A stretch of DNA of 46,522 nucleotides from Bacilli bacterium (GTDB lineage Bacteria > Bacillota_I > Bacilli_A > RF39 > UBA660). Location of the stretch: positions 1 to 46,522 of the forward strand of contig JAAWGF010000011.1 of the NCBI GenBank assembly GCA_022795155.1, in the 5' to 3' direction. Made by a program: the position numbers and the translations under genes. Each line of letters begins with the position of its first letter. Position 1 is the stretch's first letter. This document shows, one piece after another, positions 16,020-24,813 of this stretch. The notes under the pieces are model-generated. The model searched no databases. It saw nothing but the letters and a program-made list of their open reading frames with translations, and was not told where the DNA came from.

Positions 16020-18545
16020 ATGGGATATATTAAAGCAAATTATGAATTAGCAACAATGTATAAACAAATAATTGAAGAAAAAAAGAAGTTTGGTAAATAT
16101 CATAAAACTATATTTCATTTACATACTCCTGCTTCTCACGATTTTAGATTATTAAATCATCCTGAATATACAAATTATTATAAAGAGTGTAGCGATGATG
16201 AAATATATAGTTATGCTAAAAATGAATTGCCAATGTTAGAAAGATTTAGTTTTAATTTTGAAAAGAATGATGATATAAAAATTTTTAATTCAAAGAAAGA
16301 ATTTTTGGCATATTTATTAATTGCAAAGAAATTGGCTGATAACAATATTGAAATAGTTTTAGTAACAGATCATAATAATATTAATGGTTATCAAAAACTG
16401 CTACAAGCAATTAAAATTTTGAACAATACAATAAAGCAAAATACATATACAGAACTTATTATGGGTATAGAAATTAGTTGTGCTGATAAAAATCATGTTG
16501 TTGGTATTTTTAATGATAAGAATATTAATGTAAATAAAAAAATTAATCAATGGTTAAAAGAATATATAATGAATGAAGAAGAAGGGACATATTTAACTAG
16601 TTTGGAGGTTATTAAACAAATTGATGAATGGAAAGGAATACCCTACATCGCCCACTTTGATAATTCAGATTTCTTTAAGGATTCTAAATTTTTAAATATT
16701 GCTTATAAGAAAAAGTTATTTAGTTTAGAAAATTTATGCGTTATTGGTCTTGCTACCAAAGAACATTTAGTAAAAATTTCAAATAGAATAAAAGATTATT
16801 CTGATAAAGACTTTTGCTATGTTATAGATGAAGATTCACATTCATTAGAAGAGATAGGAAAAAATATTTTTTGGTTAAAAGGAAACAATAGAAACTATAA
16901 TATGATTGCAAGTGCTTTAAGAGATTATAATATTTGTATAGAACATAATGTTCCACATGTTCCCCAAAAATATATTAAAGGACTAGTTATTAGAAATAAT
17001 GGAAAAGGTTTTTTGAAAGGAAAAAATAATAAAGATTTTTGTATATCATTTTCAGAATATTTAAATTGTTTTATCGGTGGAAGAGGCACAGGGAAAAGTA
17101 CTATTATTAATATTATTGAATACACTATCCAGCAGTCGGTAAAAAATGAAAAAATGTTAGATTTAATTTGTAAGCATAGTTCTATTTGGCTACTTTTTGA
17201 AATAAATAATCGAGAGTATATGATACAATTATATAATCCACAAAAGGAATATGAAGATGACAATATTTTAAAATATTTTAGTCCATATAGCCCAAAATAT
17301 AATTATAAATATAAGTTTTATAATGAACAAATAAAACAATTTTTATTAGAGAGATGTATAACAGTTTATGAAATTAAAGAAAGGAAAGGAATTTTATACA
17401 GTAAACCAGTCAATAATAAAAGAAAGTATTTAGATGATGTATTTAGCACAGCATATTCTATAAATGAATTAGTTGAAACTTCAAATGGTAATGAAATAAA
17501 TGATTATATTTATAATACCTTATTTAAAAATAAAACATTATCATCTGTAAAAAATACTATACGCATTAAATCTATTAATGGATTAAAGAAAAAATTACAA
17601 GAAGTTTCTAGCATTAAGGATTTAAGAAAAAAAGAAGTAGAAGAGGTTGTAACTAAATTTAATGATAGCCAAAAAGGAATACTACGAATTATTTATAGAC
17701 AAGAAGAGAATAATTTAAATATTTTGAATATAAGGGAATTAATTTCAAGAAAATATCCTATAAAGGATAATTATTATTATAAAAAGAAAAACATTTCTAC
17801 TTTAAGCATAGTAGATTATTTAGAAGGACTTAATGATAAACTTGGATTAGAGAAAATGTTATTATTATTTATTAACAATAGTTATGAAGAATTAGAAGGG
17901 ACTATGTCTATAAAAAAAATTTTAGAAGAAAAAAGTCAAAAATTAATTGATAAACAAATTGAATTTATCAAAGATGATGAAATATTAAAGGTTGTAGAAT
18001 CAATTGCTAAAGATATTATAAATAATGATAATATTCCTACAATAGTTGATAGTTTAAGAAAATATATAAAAGAAATTGAAAGTTTTGATTTAGAATTCAA
18101 TATAAATAATAAAGAGCAAAAAGAACAAAAAATAATATATAAGAGTGTTAGAGACCTTTCTCTAGGGCAAAAGGTTGTTGCCATGTTGTCATTTGTTTTA
18201 GGATTTAGTGACTTTTCTGGTGATTATAGCCCTTTAGTTATAGACCAGCCAGAAGATAATTTAGATAATCAATATATTTATAAAAATTTGGTGCAAAAAT
18301 TAAAGGAAATAAAATCAAAAAGACAAATAATTATTGCAACCCATAATGCTACTATTGTTACAAATGCTAAAGCCGAGCAAGTAATCATAATGGAATCTGA
18401 TAATATTAATGGTTGGATAAAAACAACGGGATATCCAAATGAAAAAAATATTAAAACACATATTATTAACTATCTTGAAGGTGGAATAGAATCTTTCAAA
18501 CATAAGTATTTTATATATAAAGAAGTAATAGATTCTGAAAAATAA
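16020..18545 (+). CDS. PHP-domain phosphoesterase fused to SMC/ABC-type ATPase (Ppl/TrlF-like)
   Basis: The protein has 841 residues. The N-terminal PHP metallo-phosphoesterase domain keeps all metal ligands: H33-x-H35, D117-H118, E151, H212 and D272-x-H274. The ATPase part has Walker [10 protein letters not shown] (353-361), then a long helical stretch, signature RDLSLGQKV near 712, Walker [12 protein letters not shown] near 740 and the switch histidine ATHN. The architecture matches, from memory, the stand-alone anti-phage Ppl proteins and the NCBI-named TrlF family. It may cleave nucleic acid or nucleotides once its ATPase senses a target; this is inference. Start ATG 16020 follows GCGAGG, 23 bases after the kinase stop. 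Confidence 0.85.
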   Translation: MGYIKANYELATMYKQIIEEKKKFGKYHKTIFHLHTPASHDFRLLNHPEYTNYYKECSDDEIYSYAKNELPMLERFSFNFEKNDDIKIFNSKKEFLAYLLIAKKLADNNIEIVLVTDHNNINGYQKLLQAIKILNNTIKQNTYTELIMGIEISCADKNHVVGIFNDKNINVNKKINQWLKEYIMNEEEGTYLTSLEVIKQIDEWKGIPYIAHFDNSDFFKDSKFLNIAYKKKLFSLENLCVIGLATKEHLVKISNRIKDYSDKDFCYVIDEDSHSLEEIGKNIFWLKGNNRNYNMIASALRDYNICIEHNVPHVPQKYIKGLVIRNNGKGFLKGKNNKDFCISFSEYLNCFIGGRGTGKSTIINIIEYTIQQSVKNEKMLDLICKHSSIWLLFEINNREYMIQLYNPQKEYEDDNILKYFSPYSPKYNYKYKFYNEQIKQFLLERCITVYEIKERKGILYSKPVNNKRKYLDDVFSTAYSINELVETSNGNEINDYIYNTLFKNKTLSSVKNTIRIKSINGLKKKLQEVSSIKDLRKKEVEEVVTKFNDSQKGILRIIYRQEENNLNILNIRELISRKYPIKDNYYYKKKNISTLSIVDYLEGLNDKLGLEKMLLLFINNSYEELEGTMSIKKILEEKSQKLIDKQIEFIKDDEILKVVESIAKDIINNDNIPTIVDSLRKYIKEIESFDLEFNINNKEQKEQKIIYKSVRDLSLGQKVVAMLSFVLGFSDFSGDYSPLVIDQPEDNLDNQYIYKNLVQKLKEIKSKRQIIIATHNATIVTNAKAEQVIIMESDNINGWIKTTGYPNEKNIKTHIINYLEGGIESFKHKYFIYKEVIDSEK

Positions 18546-18573
18546 ACTTGTATTAAAAAAGTGTAGGTTTATA

Positions 18574-18608
18574 AAGATTTAATTTGATTATGAATTAAGT
18601 CTTTTTTT
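18574..18608 (+). terminator. Terminator of the macro-kinase-PHP operon
   Basis: AAGATTTAATT (18574-18584) pairs with AATTAAGTCTT (18593-18603), with one G-U pair, and T7 follows. It lies 29 bases after the PHP-ATPase stop and marks the operon end. Confidence 0.8.
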
Positions 18609-18736
18609 GTATTGTTAAAGGTTGTTTATTGATTTTTTAAATATTTGGGAATTTTTACGACATTTTTAAAGAAAACGGCTCGTATCTTTTGTAAAAGTCA
18701 TATATTATATATTTTATGGTAAGGAGGTGTCATAAA

Positions 18737-18967
18737 ATGCAAGAGGAAATATTAAAAAAGTTAATAACCTTAATAAGTGAAGATTATATTGAAACATTAT
18801 TGACTGGTATTAAAGAATACGAAAAGGATTTTCCTTATACTATTGCTTGTGCTAACTTTATAAGTGAATTAAAAAGTAAAAATATAGTAGTTAATTTTTA
18901 TAATACATTTGATATTAGCATTATAGATATGATTTATAGGGAAACAAGTAATTATTTGGCGAGGTAG
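18737..18967 (+). CDS. Small protein of unknown function upstream of the resolvase
   Basis: I do not recognise this 76-residue, helical, acidic-to-neutral protein (MQEEILKKLITLISEDY...). The start at ATG 18737 is fixed by AAGGAGGTG at 18721-18729; an in-frame ATG at 18716 lies before that site. It ends 9 bases before the resolvase gene, so the two are probably co-transcribed and it may be an accessory factor. No membrane segment or known motif is visible. Confidence 0.6.
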   Translation: MQEEILKKLITLISEDYIETLLTGIKEYEKDFPYTIACANFISELKSKNIVVNFYNTFDISIIDMIYRETSNYLAR

Positions 18968-18976
18968 GTTTAAGGT

Positions 18977-19582
18977 ATGGAGAGTAAAACATTTGGCTAT
19001 GGTAGAGTTAGTAGCAAAGAACAAAACGAAGAAAGACAATTAGTAGCATTTAGAGAATATGGAATTGATGAAAGAGATATTTATATTGATAAGCAAAGTG
19101 GTAAAGATTTTAACAGAGAAAACTACATTACATTAAAGCATATATTAAGAGAAAGCGATTTATTAATTATTAAGAGCATAGATAGACTAGGAAGAAATTA
19201 CTCACAGATTATTGAGGAGTGGCAAGATATAACTAAAAATATTAAAGCAGATATATTTGTTATTGATATGCCATTACTAGATACTAGGAAGAATAAAGAT
19301 TTACTTGGTACATTTATTAGTGATTTAGTATTACAAATATTAAGTTATGTCGCTGAACAAGAAAGAACCTTTATAAAACAAAGACAAAGCGAGGGCATAG
19401 ATATAGCATTAAAAAATGGTACTAAAAGTGGTAAACCTTTTGGAAGACCTAGAATAGAAAAACCACAAGATTTTGACATTGTGGTTAGTCGTTGGAAAAA
19501 TAAAGAGATTAAAAGTAAAGAGGCAATGGAATTATTAGGGTTAAAACCTAATACTTTTTATAATATGGTTCATTTGTCATAA
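18977..19582 (+). CDS. Small serine recombinase of the resolvase/invertase family
   Basis: The 201-residue protein has the catalytic Ser12 in YGRVSSKEQNEERQ. Conserved downstream segments are KSIDRLGRNY near residue 68 and the E-helix ending in EQERTFIKQRQSEGI. A Hin-type helix-turn-helix lies at the C terminus (KSKEAMELLGLKPNTFYNM). It would catalyse resolution or inversion at local sites rather than integration. It is separate from the large recombinase at 21704-23266. Its 3' end overlaps the convergent 19570-20460 gene by 13 bases. Confidence 0.9.
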   Translation: MESKTFGYGRVSSKEQNEERQLVAFREYGIDERDIYIDKQSGKDFNRENYITLKHILRESDLLIIKSIDRLGRNYSQIIEEWQDITKNIKADIFVIDMPLLDTRKNKDLLGTFISDLVLQILSYVAEQERTFIKQRQSEGIDIALKNGTKSGKPFGRPRIEKPQDFDIVVSRWKNKEIKSKEAMELLGLKPNTFYNMVHLS

Positions 19583-20460
19583 TCAGGAAATGGATGAATA
19601 CTTTCATAGTTATTGATAAAATCAATTAGTATGTTTAAATCACCAGTTTTTAAATACTTAATTTTCTCTAAATCTCTTTCTTTTTTATATCTATTTTTGT
19701 AATTTTCTTTTTTAGTTCCATCTGGCATATCGTTTATTTTTTTCAAAAACTCTCTATTTATACTTTCAACTTTTGATTTATAATTATAGTTTTTTTGCAT
19801 TTTAGCGGCAATTTCACTACAAGTAAGTTCTTTATTATCATAAATTTTTACCCTTCCACAATAATGAGTATCCGACTTGTCGGCTACATAGTATTTATCG
19901 CATAAATCACATTTTTTGATATAAAATTTTCGCCTTGTAGAAAATAAACAATTCATAAAAGATAATAATAATTCTATTTCAGTATTAAAATATACTGTTT
20001 TTTTATTTACTATATAAAAATTTTCTTGTAAGTGGAGTAATGATTTTACCTTATCCTTTTTATTTATAGGAAATAAAGGTTTGTCTTTGCTTTTCGTGAT
20101 TTGATTATCTAAAAATTCATCTTTATATAAATTTAAGTTGATACCTTTCCCATTACGACCAACTTTTATATGTATATCATCATAATTATCATTTGTAATA
20201 AATTGCTCTTTTATTGGTGGTAAAACTATTTTGGAAGTCGTTAGATAATATAACCAAACTCGATTATCAATAAAACCAGAATTAAAGTTTTTTGCATATT
20301 CATATATGTTGTCTAATAAATCTTTTGTTTCGTTTGATAATGCTTTAAATATATCTTCAAAACCAATAGTATATGTAAGACCGTGAGCAACTATAGAGAT
20401 AGTACCTTTATTATTTATCGCCTCATAAAAATTAAAATAATTAGAATAATTAAAGTTCAT
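19570..20460 (-). CDS. Zinc-finger-containing protein, possibly DUF6076-like
   Basis: The 296-residue protein has a treble-clef-like cysteine cluster near residues 184-215 (CDLCDKYYVA, HYCGR, TCSEIAAKM), followed by a charged helical region. This pattern recalls DUF6076 proteins carried by integrative elements, but I cannot confirm the family. The start is supported by a GGGAGGA-type site on the minus strand just upstream. It is the only minus-strand gene between the resolvase and the recombinase cluster. Its function is unknown; a nucleic-acid-binding role is an inference from the cluster. Confidence 0.65.
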   Translation of the reverse strand: MNFNYSNYFNFYEAINNKGTISIVAHGLTYTIGFEDIFKALSNETKDLLDNIYEYAKNFNSGFIDNRVWLYYLTTSKIVLPPIKEQFITNDNYDDIHIKVGRNGKGINLNLYKDEFLDNQITKSKDKPLFPINKKDKVKSLLHLQENFYIVNKKTVYFNTEIELLLSFMNCLFSTRRKFYIKKCDLCDKYYVADKSDTHYCGRVKIYDNKELTCSEIAAKMQKNYNYKSKVESINREFLKKINDMPDGTKKENYKNRYKKERDLEKIKYLKTGDLNILIDFINNYESIHPFPDYDK

Positions 20461-20620
20461 ATTTCCTCCCTGAGTTAATATCGAAATGTTATTTTAAAAT
20501 CATTTCTTTTTCTTTTGATGTATCTTATCATAATATTTGCTACAATGCAATCAGTCAAGGGGAAATTGTAATATTAAATGTCTGCAGCAGTTAACTTGAC
20601 AAAATAGGGAGGAATTAAAA

Positions 20621-21031
20621 ATGACAAAAAAATTAAAAAAAGAAAAAGTTTTAATTTATGCATTATATGATGAACAAATATATGATATAGATTATAACGA
20701 ATTGATGAATTTAAGTAGTGATAGGGAGGAAGAATTAAAAAGTTATTGTGAAACTGCAAATTATGAAATTATTAACATAACCAGAGAACTAAAAAGCAGT
20801 TTATTAACATATAACTTTGAACGTTTTTTAGAAAGTTTATATAACTATTCCACAAAGTATGCTTTTGGTTATGATTATCCAAAGATAAATAGGGTTATAC
20901 TTTATGATATATTTGATTTGTGTAGAAACAAAAATCAAATAAAAGCATTGCGTGAAATTCTTGATGATGAAGGAATTGTATTAGAAACTATAAAACAAGA
21001 AAGTTTGGAGATGTTTGAGTATGAGCAGTAA
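20621..21031 (+). CDS. Degenerate resolvase-fold protein, first of a pair
   Basis: The 136-residue protein follows the course of a serine-recombinase catalytic domain: a first strand (KVLIYALYDE), then the helix REEELKSYCETANYEIINI, a region matching the 'RPxFxxLLxdi' part (FERFLESLYNY), and strands VILYDIFDL and GIVLETI. The R-x-S catalytic signature is absent (ALYDEQ in its place), and there is no DNA-binding domain. It may therefore act as an accessory or directionality subunit for the large recombinase; this is inference. The start follows GGGAGGA. It overlaps the next gene by 11 bases. Confidence 0.6.
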   Translation: MTKKLKKEKVLIYALYDEQIYDIDYNELMNLSSDREEELKSYCETANYEIINITRELKSSLLTYNFERFLESLYNYSTKYAFGYDYPKINRVILYDIFDLCRNKNQIKALREILDDEGIVLETIKQESLEMFEYEQ

Positions 21032-21497
21032 TAGACAAGAAGCAAAACAAAAAAAGAAAGCAGCCTTATATATTAAATATGAAGAAACTGATTATGATGA
21101 ATTAAAGAAAAAGGAAGAAATATTAATCAAATATTGCGAAGAAAACAACTTTACTATTGTAAAAAAATATTTTGATAGCGAGGGTTGTTGTGCACCATAT
21201 TTTTCAAACACTATGAGAGATTTTTTAAGAAACATAGGGAATAGAGAATATGATTATTTAATCACTTGTGATATCAATGATTTAACAGAATATCTTTGTC
21301 AATTAGTAGCAATCAATGCAATACTTGATGATGAAGATACAGAGATAATAACGATAAACCAAGGTATTTTGGGAAAAGATATGCTACTTGATGGTACTTA
21401 TTTTGAAAATGTAATGAACAAAAAGGAATTACAAGAACCAAGGGTACAATATGATGAAAGTGGCAAAGTTATTGATATAAAAGAATTACCATTTTAG
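21021..21497 (+). CDS. Degenerate resolvase-fold protein, second of a pair
   Basis: This protein of 158 residues also resembles only the catalytic domain of a serine recombinase. It has AALYIKYEETD where active enzymes have ALYIRLSREDG, so the serine is lost. The helix with KYCEENNFTIVKKYFDSEG matches the usual 'EY..DGYTGSN' turn, and YDYLITCDINDLTEY takes the place of 'ittkdlsRmgR'. The C-terminal tail shows no DNA-binding domain. I start at ATG 21021, inside the end of the previous gene, with GGAG at 21007-21010. The pair is transcribed toward the active recombinase. Confidence 0.65.
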   Translation: MSSNRQEAKQKKKAALYIKYEETDYDELKKKEEILIKYCEENNFTIVKKYFDSEGCCAPYFSNTMRDFLRNIGNREYDYLITCDINDLTEYLCQLVAINAILDDEDTEIITINQGILGKDMLLDGTYFENVMNKKELQEPRVQYDESGKVIDIKELPF

Positions 21498-21550
21498 GTC
21501 TATAAGTATTATAGATTTAATAAAATCATACATTTAATTAGGTGATATGA

Positions 21551-21655
21551 ATGAAAATAGTTAATGTTTTCAATAATAATGGGAAAACACTACAAGAGAT
21601 TATAGAGCAGTTTCTTATTGATTACTGTTTGGAGATTGGTTCTTTTAAGAAATAA
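21551..21655 (+). CDS. 34-residue ORF directly upstream of the large recombinase
   Basis: The short frame encodes MKIVNVFNNNGKTLQEIIEQ and 14 further residues ending in SFKK. It has a clear site, AGGTGAT, 5-10 bases upstream. From memory, similar 'VNVFNNNGKTLQE' peptides precede recombinase genes in other Firmicute elements, which would support a real gene. Its role is unknown; an excisionase-like or regulatory role is a guess. Confidence 0.55.
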   Translation: MKIVNVFNNNGKTLQEIIEQFLIDYCLEIGSFKK

Positions 21656-21703
21656 TACTATAATATAATTGTTAATGTGTTTTACCAAGAAAGGAGTGAA
21701 AAT

Positions 21704-23266
21704 TTGAAAGGTAAGACATATAAAACCGCTTTGTATATTAGGTTATCGAGAGAAGATGGCGACAATATGGAAAGTGAAAGCATTAAAAATCAAAGAGATT
21801 TATTGCAAATGTTCTTAGAACAAACAGAGGAAAAACTTCTTTTTGTAGAGGAATATGTTGATGATGGCTATACTGGTTCTAATTTTAACAGACCTGCTTG
21901 GCAAAAACTATTAACAGATATTGATAGTGGAAAGATAAATACAATTATTACGAAAGATTTATCTCGTATGGGTAGAGATTATATCTCAATGGGGGAATAT
22001 ATTGAAAGAATATTCCCCGAACGAGGTATAAGATATATTGCTTTAAATGATGATATAGATACATTATACGAAACACCAGGATTAGAATTTTTACAATTTA
22101 AGTTAATGTTTAACGATTACTATTTAAAAGACACATCAAAAAAGATAAGAAAAATAGTAAAAGCAAAAAAAGAAAAAGGACAATTTCTAGGGTGGAAAGC
22201 AGTATATGGCTATAAAAAAGATCCTAACGATAAACATAAAATAATTGTAGATGAGGAAGTTAGACCTATTATTGAAAGAATGTTTAACCTAGTAATAGAT
22301 GGTAAAAGTCCAAGACAAATAGCAAATACATTTTCCGATGAGCATATTCCAACACCTAGCGTTTATGCTAATCTAAATAGAGGTATGAAATCCACAGCAT
22401 ATGAATTATGGTGTCCTAGAACTATTGAAGAAATGCTTACAAATGAAACATATATAGGAAATCTTACACAAGGAAGAAGAAGAAAATTAAACTATAAATC
22501 TAAGAAAGAAATTAGAACACCTAAAGAAGAATGGATAATAACTGAAAATACCCACGAGGCGATTATTGATAAAAAGGTATTTAATACAGTCCAAGACTTA
22601 TTAAAAAAGAATAAGAATAAACCAACTGGCAATAATATTCAATTACTTTCTGGCTTTATGGTATGCAAAGAATGTGGACACGCAATAGGAATAAATAAAA
22701 GTAGCGATGGCAAAAGAAAATATTGTTGTTGTACTTATTATATTTCACATAGTAAATATGGCTTATGTACCCCACATAGTTGTAATTATGATAAGTTGGA
22801 AAATGCTATATTAGAAGAAATTAAAAAAATGTGTACTGAATATCTAGATAGTAGCACATTTAAAGATAAAGTAGATGAAGCAAAAAAGAAGAATGACATT
22901 AAGGTTAAATTACAAAAGGAAATAAACATGTTAGATAGAAAGGTTAGTAGTCGTCTATCTTACATTGATAAAATATATGAAGATAAGTTAAAGGGCGACA
23001 TTGATATAGAAATGTTTAATCGTTTAACTATCAAATATAAAGAAGAAATAGAACAATGGAAAAGCAAGAAATCGGAAGTAGAATTAGAACTGAATAATAT
23101 TGATAAAGAAGATACTAATAAAGAAAAAGAAGAAACACTAAAAAAGATAAACGAATATTTATCTTTTGAAAAACCAAGTAGAAATCTATTAGTAAATTTA
23201 ATTGATAAGATACTTATTAGTGAAGATAAGACAGTAGAAATACATTATAAGTTTAAACTAGCATAG
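21704..23266 (+). CDS. Large serine recombinase, integrase of the element
   Basis: The protein has about 520 residues. The catalytic domain holds Ser15 in TALYIRLSREDG and the segment KDLSRMGRDY near residue 88. The Recombinase domain follows (KGQFLGWKAVYGYKKD... RQIANTFSDEHIPTPS). Next is a zinc ribbon (CKECGHAIG, with paired cysteines at KYCCCTYY and LCTPHSC), then a coiled coil (about 400-490). It should cut at a central dinucleotide and join attP to attB, here within the binding-protein gene. I start at TTG 21704 because AGGAG lies at 21692-21696; a GTG 27 bases earlier precedes that site. Confidence 0.95.
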   Translation: MKGKTYKTALYIRLSREDGDNMESESIKNQRDLLQMFLEQTEEKLLFVEEYVDDGYTGSNFNRPAWQKLLTDIDSGKINTIITKDLSRMGRDYISMGEYIERIFPERGIRYIALNDDIDTLYETPGLEFLQFKLMFNDYYLKDTSKKIRKIVKAKKEKGQFLGWKAVYGYKKDPNDKHKIIVDEEVRPIIERMFNLVIDGKSPRQIANTFSDEHIPTPSVYANLNRGMKSTAYELWCPRTIEEMLTNETYIGNLTQGRRRKLNYKSKKEIRTPKEEWIITENTHEAIIDKKVFNTVQDLLKKNKNKPTGNNIQLLSGFMVCKECGHAIGINKSSDGKRKYCCCTYYISHSKYGLCTPHSCNYDKLENAILEEIKKMCTEYLDSSTFKDKVDEAKKKNDIKVKLQKEINMLDRKVSSRLSYIDKIYEDKLKGDIDIEMFNRLTIKYKEEIEQWKSKKSEVELELNNIDKEDTNKEKEETLKKINEYLSFEKPSRNLLVNLIDKILISEDKTVEIHYKFKLA

Positions 23267-23286
23267 TATATTAAAATATTAATATA

Positions 23287-23295
23287 TGATATAAT
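23287..23295 (+). promoter_or_regulatory. Extended -10 promoter before the dual-nuclease gene
   Basis: TGA-TATAAT lies 16 bases before the ATG at 23312, with AGGTGG between them. The gene can thus be expressed independently of the recombinase. Confidence 0.5.
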
Positions 23296-23311
23296 ATCAC
23301 TAGGTGGTATT

Positions 23312-24352
23312 ATGGAAACAATAGAATTATCAAAGGAAAATCAAAGTTATATTAAACCTGTAGCATTTGAACATTTTTTAATGGCATTATTTAAACAATT
23401 AGGTTATGAAGTAGAATATCGAAAAAGAGTTAAAGATAGTTATATTGATATGGAACTGACATATAAAAAATCCCATAAAAAAGAAAAATATATATGTGAA
23501 ATAAAATTTTATTCAAAACTTTATTTTTCACCTAGTTCTATAGTTTATAGTATTATGGAATTATCAAATGTTATAAAAGTAGGTGAAACAGGATTACTAA
23601 TAACAAATGCAATATGCACACCGCAATGTAAACAAGAAGCATTAGACAAGGGAATAATTATCTTAGATATAGCAAATTTACTATATTTAATACAACCAAA
23701 TAATGATTTATATCAGAAATTTTTGGAATTATTAGATTTTTCGGTTGCTAAAATTTCTCCAAAATCTCCCTCAATACCTTTTGATTTTGCAGGAAAGATT
23801 TTTGAAGATGAGAATACTAAAATTAATTGGGCTCAAAAATTTGAAGATATTAAACCTGGAAAAAGCCAATTTGCAAAATATGAAAAAGTTTGCGTGGAAG
23901 CATTAAAACTATTATTTTCAGATTATTTAAGTGTCTGGGAGGAACAACAAAAATCAAATGATGATTTATATCGTTTTGATTTGATTTGCAAAATTAAAAA
24001 TGATGTAAATGATGATTTTTTTAGTACATTAAATAATTACTTTAATACTAGATATATTATCTTTGATTTTAAAAATTACAAAGAGCAGATTACTCAAAAA
24101 GAAATATATACAACAGAAAAATACCTTTATGATAAGGCATTAAGAAAAGTTGCTATTATTATTTCTAGGAATGGTATAAATAAAAATGCATTAAAAGCAA
24201 TCAAAGGAAGTCTAAGAGAACAAGGGAAGGTTATTTTAACTTTAACAGATTATGATATTTTAGCGATGATAAATATGTATTATAAAGGTGATAATCCAAC
24301 AGATTACTTATCAATGAAATTAGATAAATTACTAATAGAATTAGAAAAATAA
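23312..24352 (+). CDS. Protein with two PD-(D/E)XK-like domains (Mrr-type N terminus)
   Basis: The 346-residue protein begins with an Mrr-like restriction-endonuclease domain: FEHFLMALFKQLGYEVEYRKR, Asp46 in SYIDMEL and Glu63-x-Lys65 in CEIKFYSK, then GLLITNAICTPQCKQEALDKGIIILD. Residues 185-320 seem to repeat the fold, with Asp223 in RFDLICKIK and Asp252-Phe-Lys254 in FDFKNY. Its stop codon lies 2 bases before the attR inner arm, so it is cargo at the very edge of the element. A role in defence against foreign DNA is plausible but not shown. Confidence 0.65.
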   Translation: METIELSKENQSYIKPVAFEHFLMALFKQLGYEVEYRKRVKDSYIDMELTYKKSHKKEKYICEIKFYSKLYFSPSSIVYSIMELSNVIKVGETGLLITNAICTPQCKQEALDKGIIILDIANLLYLIQPNNDLYQKFLELLDFSVAKISPKSPSIPFDFAGKIFEDENTKINWAQKFEDIKPGKSQFAKYEKVCVEALKLLFSDYLSVWEEQQKSNDDLYRFDLICKIKNDVNDDFFSTLNNYFNTRYIIFDFKNYKEQITQKEIYTTEKYLYDKALRKVAIIISRNGINKNALKAIKGSLREQGKVILTLTDYDILAMINMYYKGDNPTDYLSMKLDKLLIELEK

Positions 24353-24354
24353 AT

Positions 24355-24393
24355 TTATCATAAGTTTAATACCCGATGACCTTTTCTGCCCCC
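24355..24393. other. attR of the serine-recombinase element
   Basis: The inner arm occupies 24355-24378; read on the minus strand it begins CATCGGGTATTAAACTTAT and mirrors the attL arm. The shared ACC lies at 24379-24381. The host half TTTTCTGCCCCC follows. In the reconstructed attP the two arms flank ACCC, whose centre is CC. Confidence 0.85.
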
Positions 24394-24813
24394 AATAACA
24401 GTTTTACCAATCATATCATTTAAAGTAAAATTATCGTATTTTTCTCTTGAAACAATAAAACTTCCATCTCTTTTAGTAAGCGCCGAGAAATTAACTAAAT
24501 AGTCGCTTTCTCCTTGATTATAGACATAAATAGTCGCTTCACTTCCAGCAAAACCGATTTGAACATCTCCAGATAATACTGCAGCTGTTACTTTATCAGC
24601 ACCTGAAGTTAAAATAATTTCAACATCTAATCCTTCTTCTTCAAAATATCCTAAAGAATCAGCGATATACTGTGGTGCATAAAAAATACTATGAGCTACC
24701 TCTGCAACGCTTACTTGGGTTAATTTATCATCTTTTTTAAATATACTAGGAATAAAAATAATACCAAGAATAATTAAAATACCAACTAGAGAAAAAATTA
24801 TCTTTTTCATCAT
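24379..24813 (-). pseudogene. ABC transporter substrate-binding protein, N-terminal part, split by the mobile element
   Basis: These 145 host codons start with a hydrophobic N-terminal anchor (residues 5-24). No lipobox cysteine is present, so the protein would be held by an uncleaved membrane segment. The binding-fold segments AHSIFYAPQYIADSLGYFEEEGLDVEI (read in two parts), SGDVQIGFAGSEA and GKTVIGGRKG follow. The frame continues seven codons into the element and stops at 24358. GGGAGGAG precedes the ATG. TATAAT is visible further upstream on the minus strand. I looked for a TPP riboswitch upstream and saw none, so thiamine-precursor specificity is unproven. Confidence 0.9.

Larger units (their letters stand above)
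11315..24381. mobile_element. Integrative element of about 13.07 kb inserted in a substrate-binding-protein gene
   Basis: The element is delimited by the break in the binding-protein frame on both sides and by an inverted pair of inner arms around a shared ACC. A large serine recombinase lies near its right end. Excision would restore GGCATACCACC-TTTTCTGCC, itself an imperfect palindrome (GGCA...TGCC) centred on the GG/CC core and in frame. Contents are a Rep-like protein, an XRE regulator, a nuclease, the macro/kinase/PHP-ATPase operon, resolvase-family proteins and a second nuclease. I see no conjugation genes or type IV secretion, so it would be mobilisable or excision-only rather than self-transmissible. 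Confidence 0.92.
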
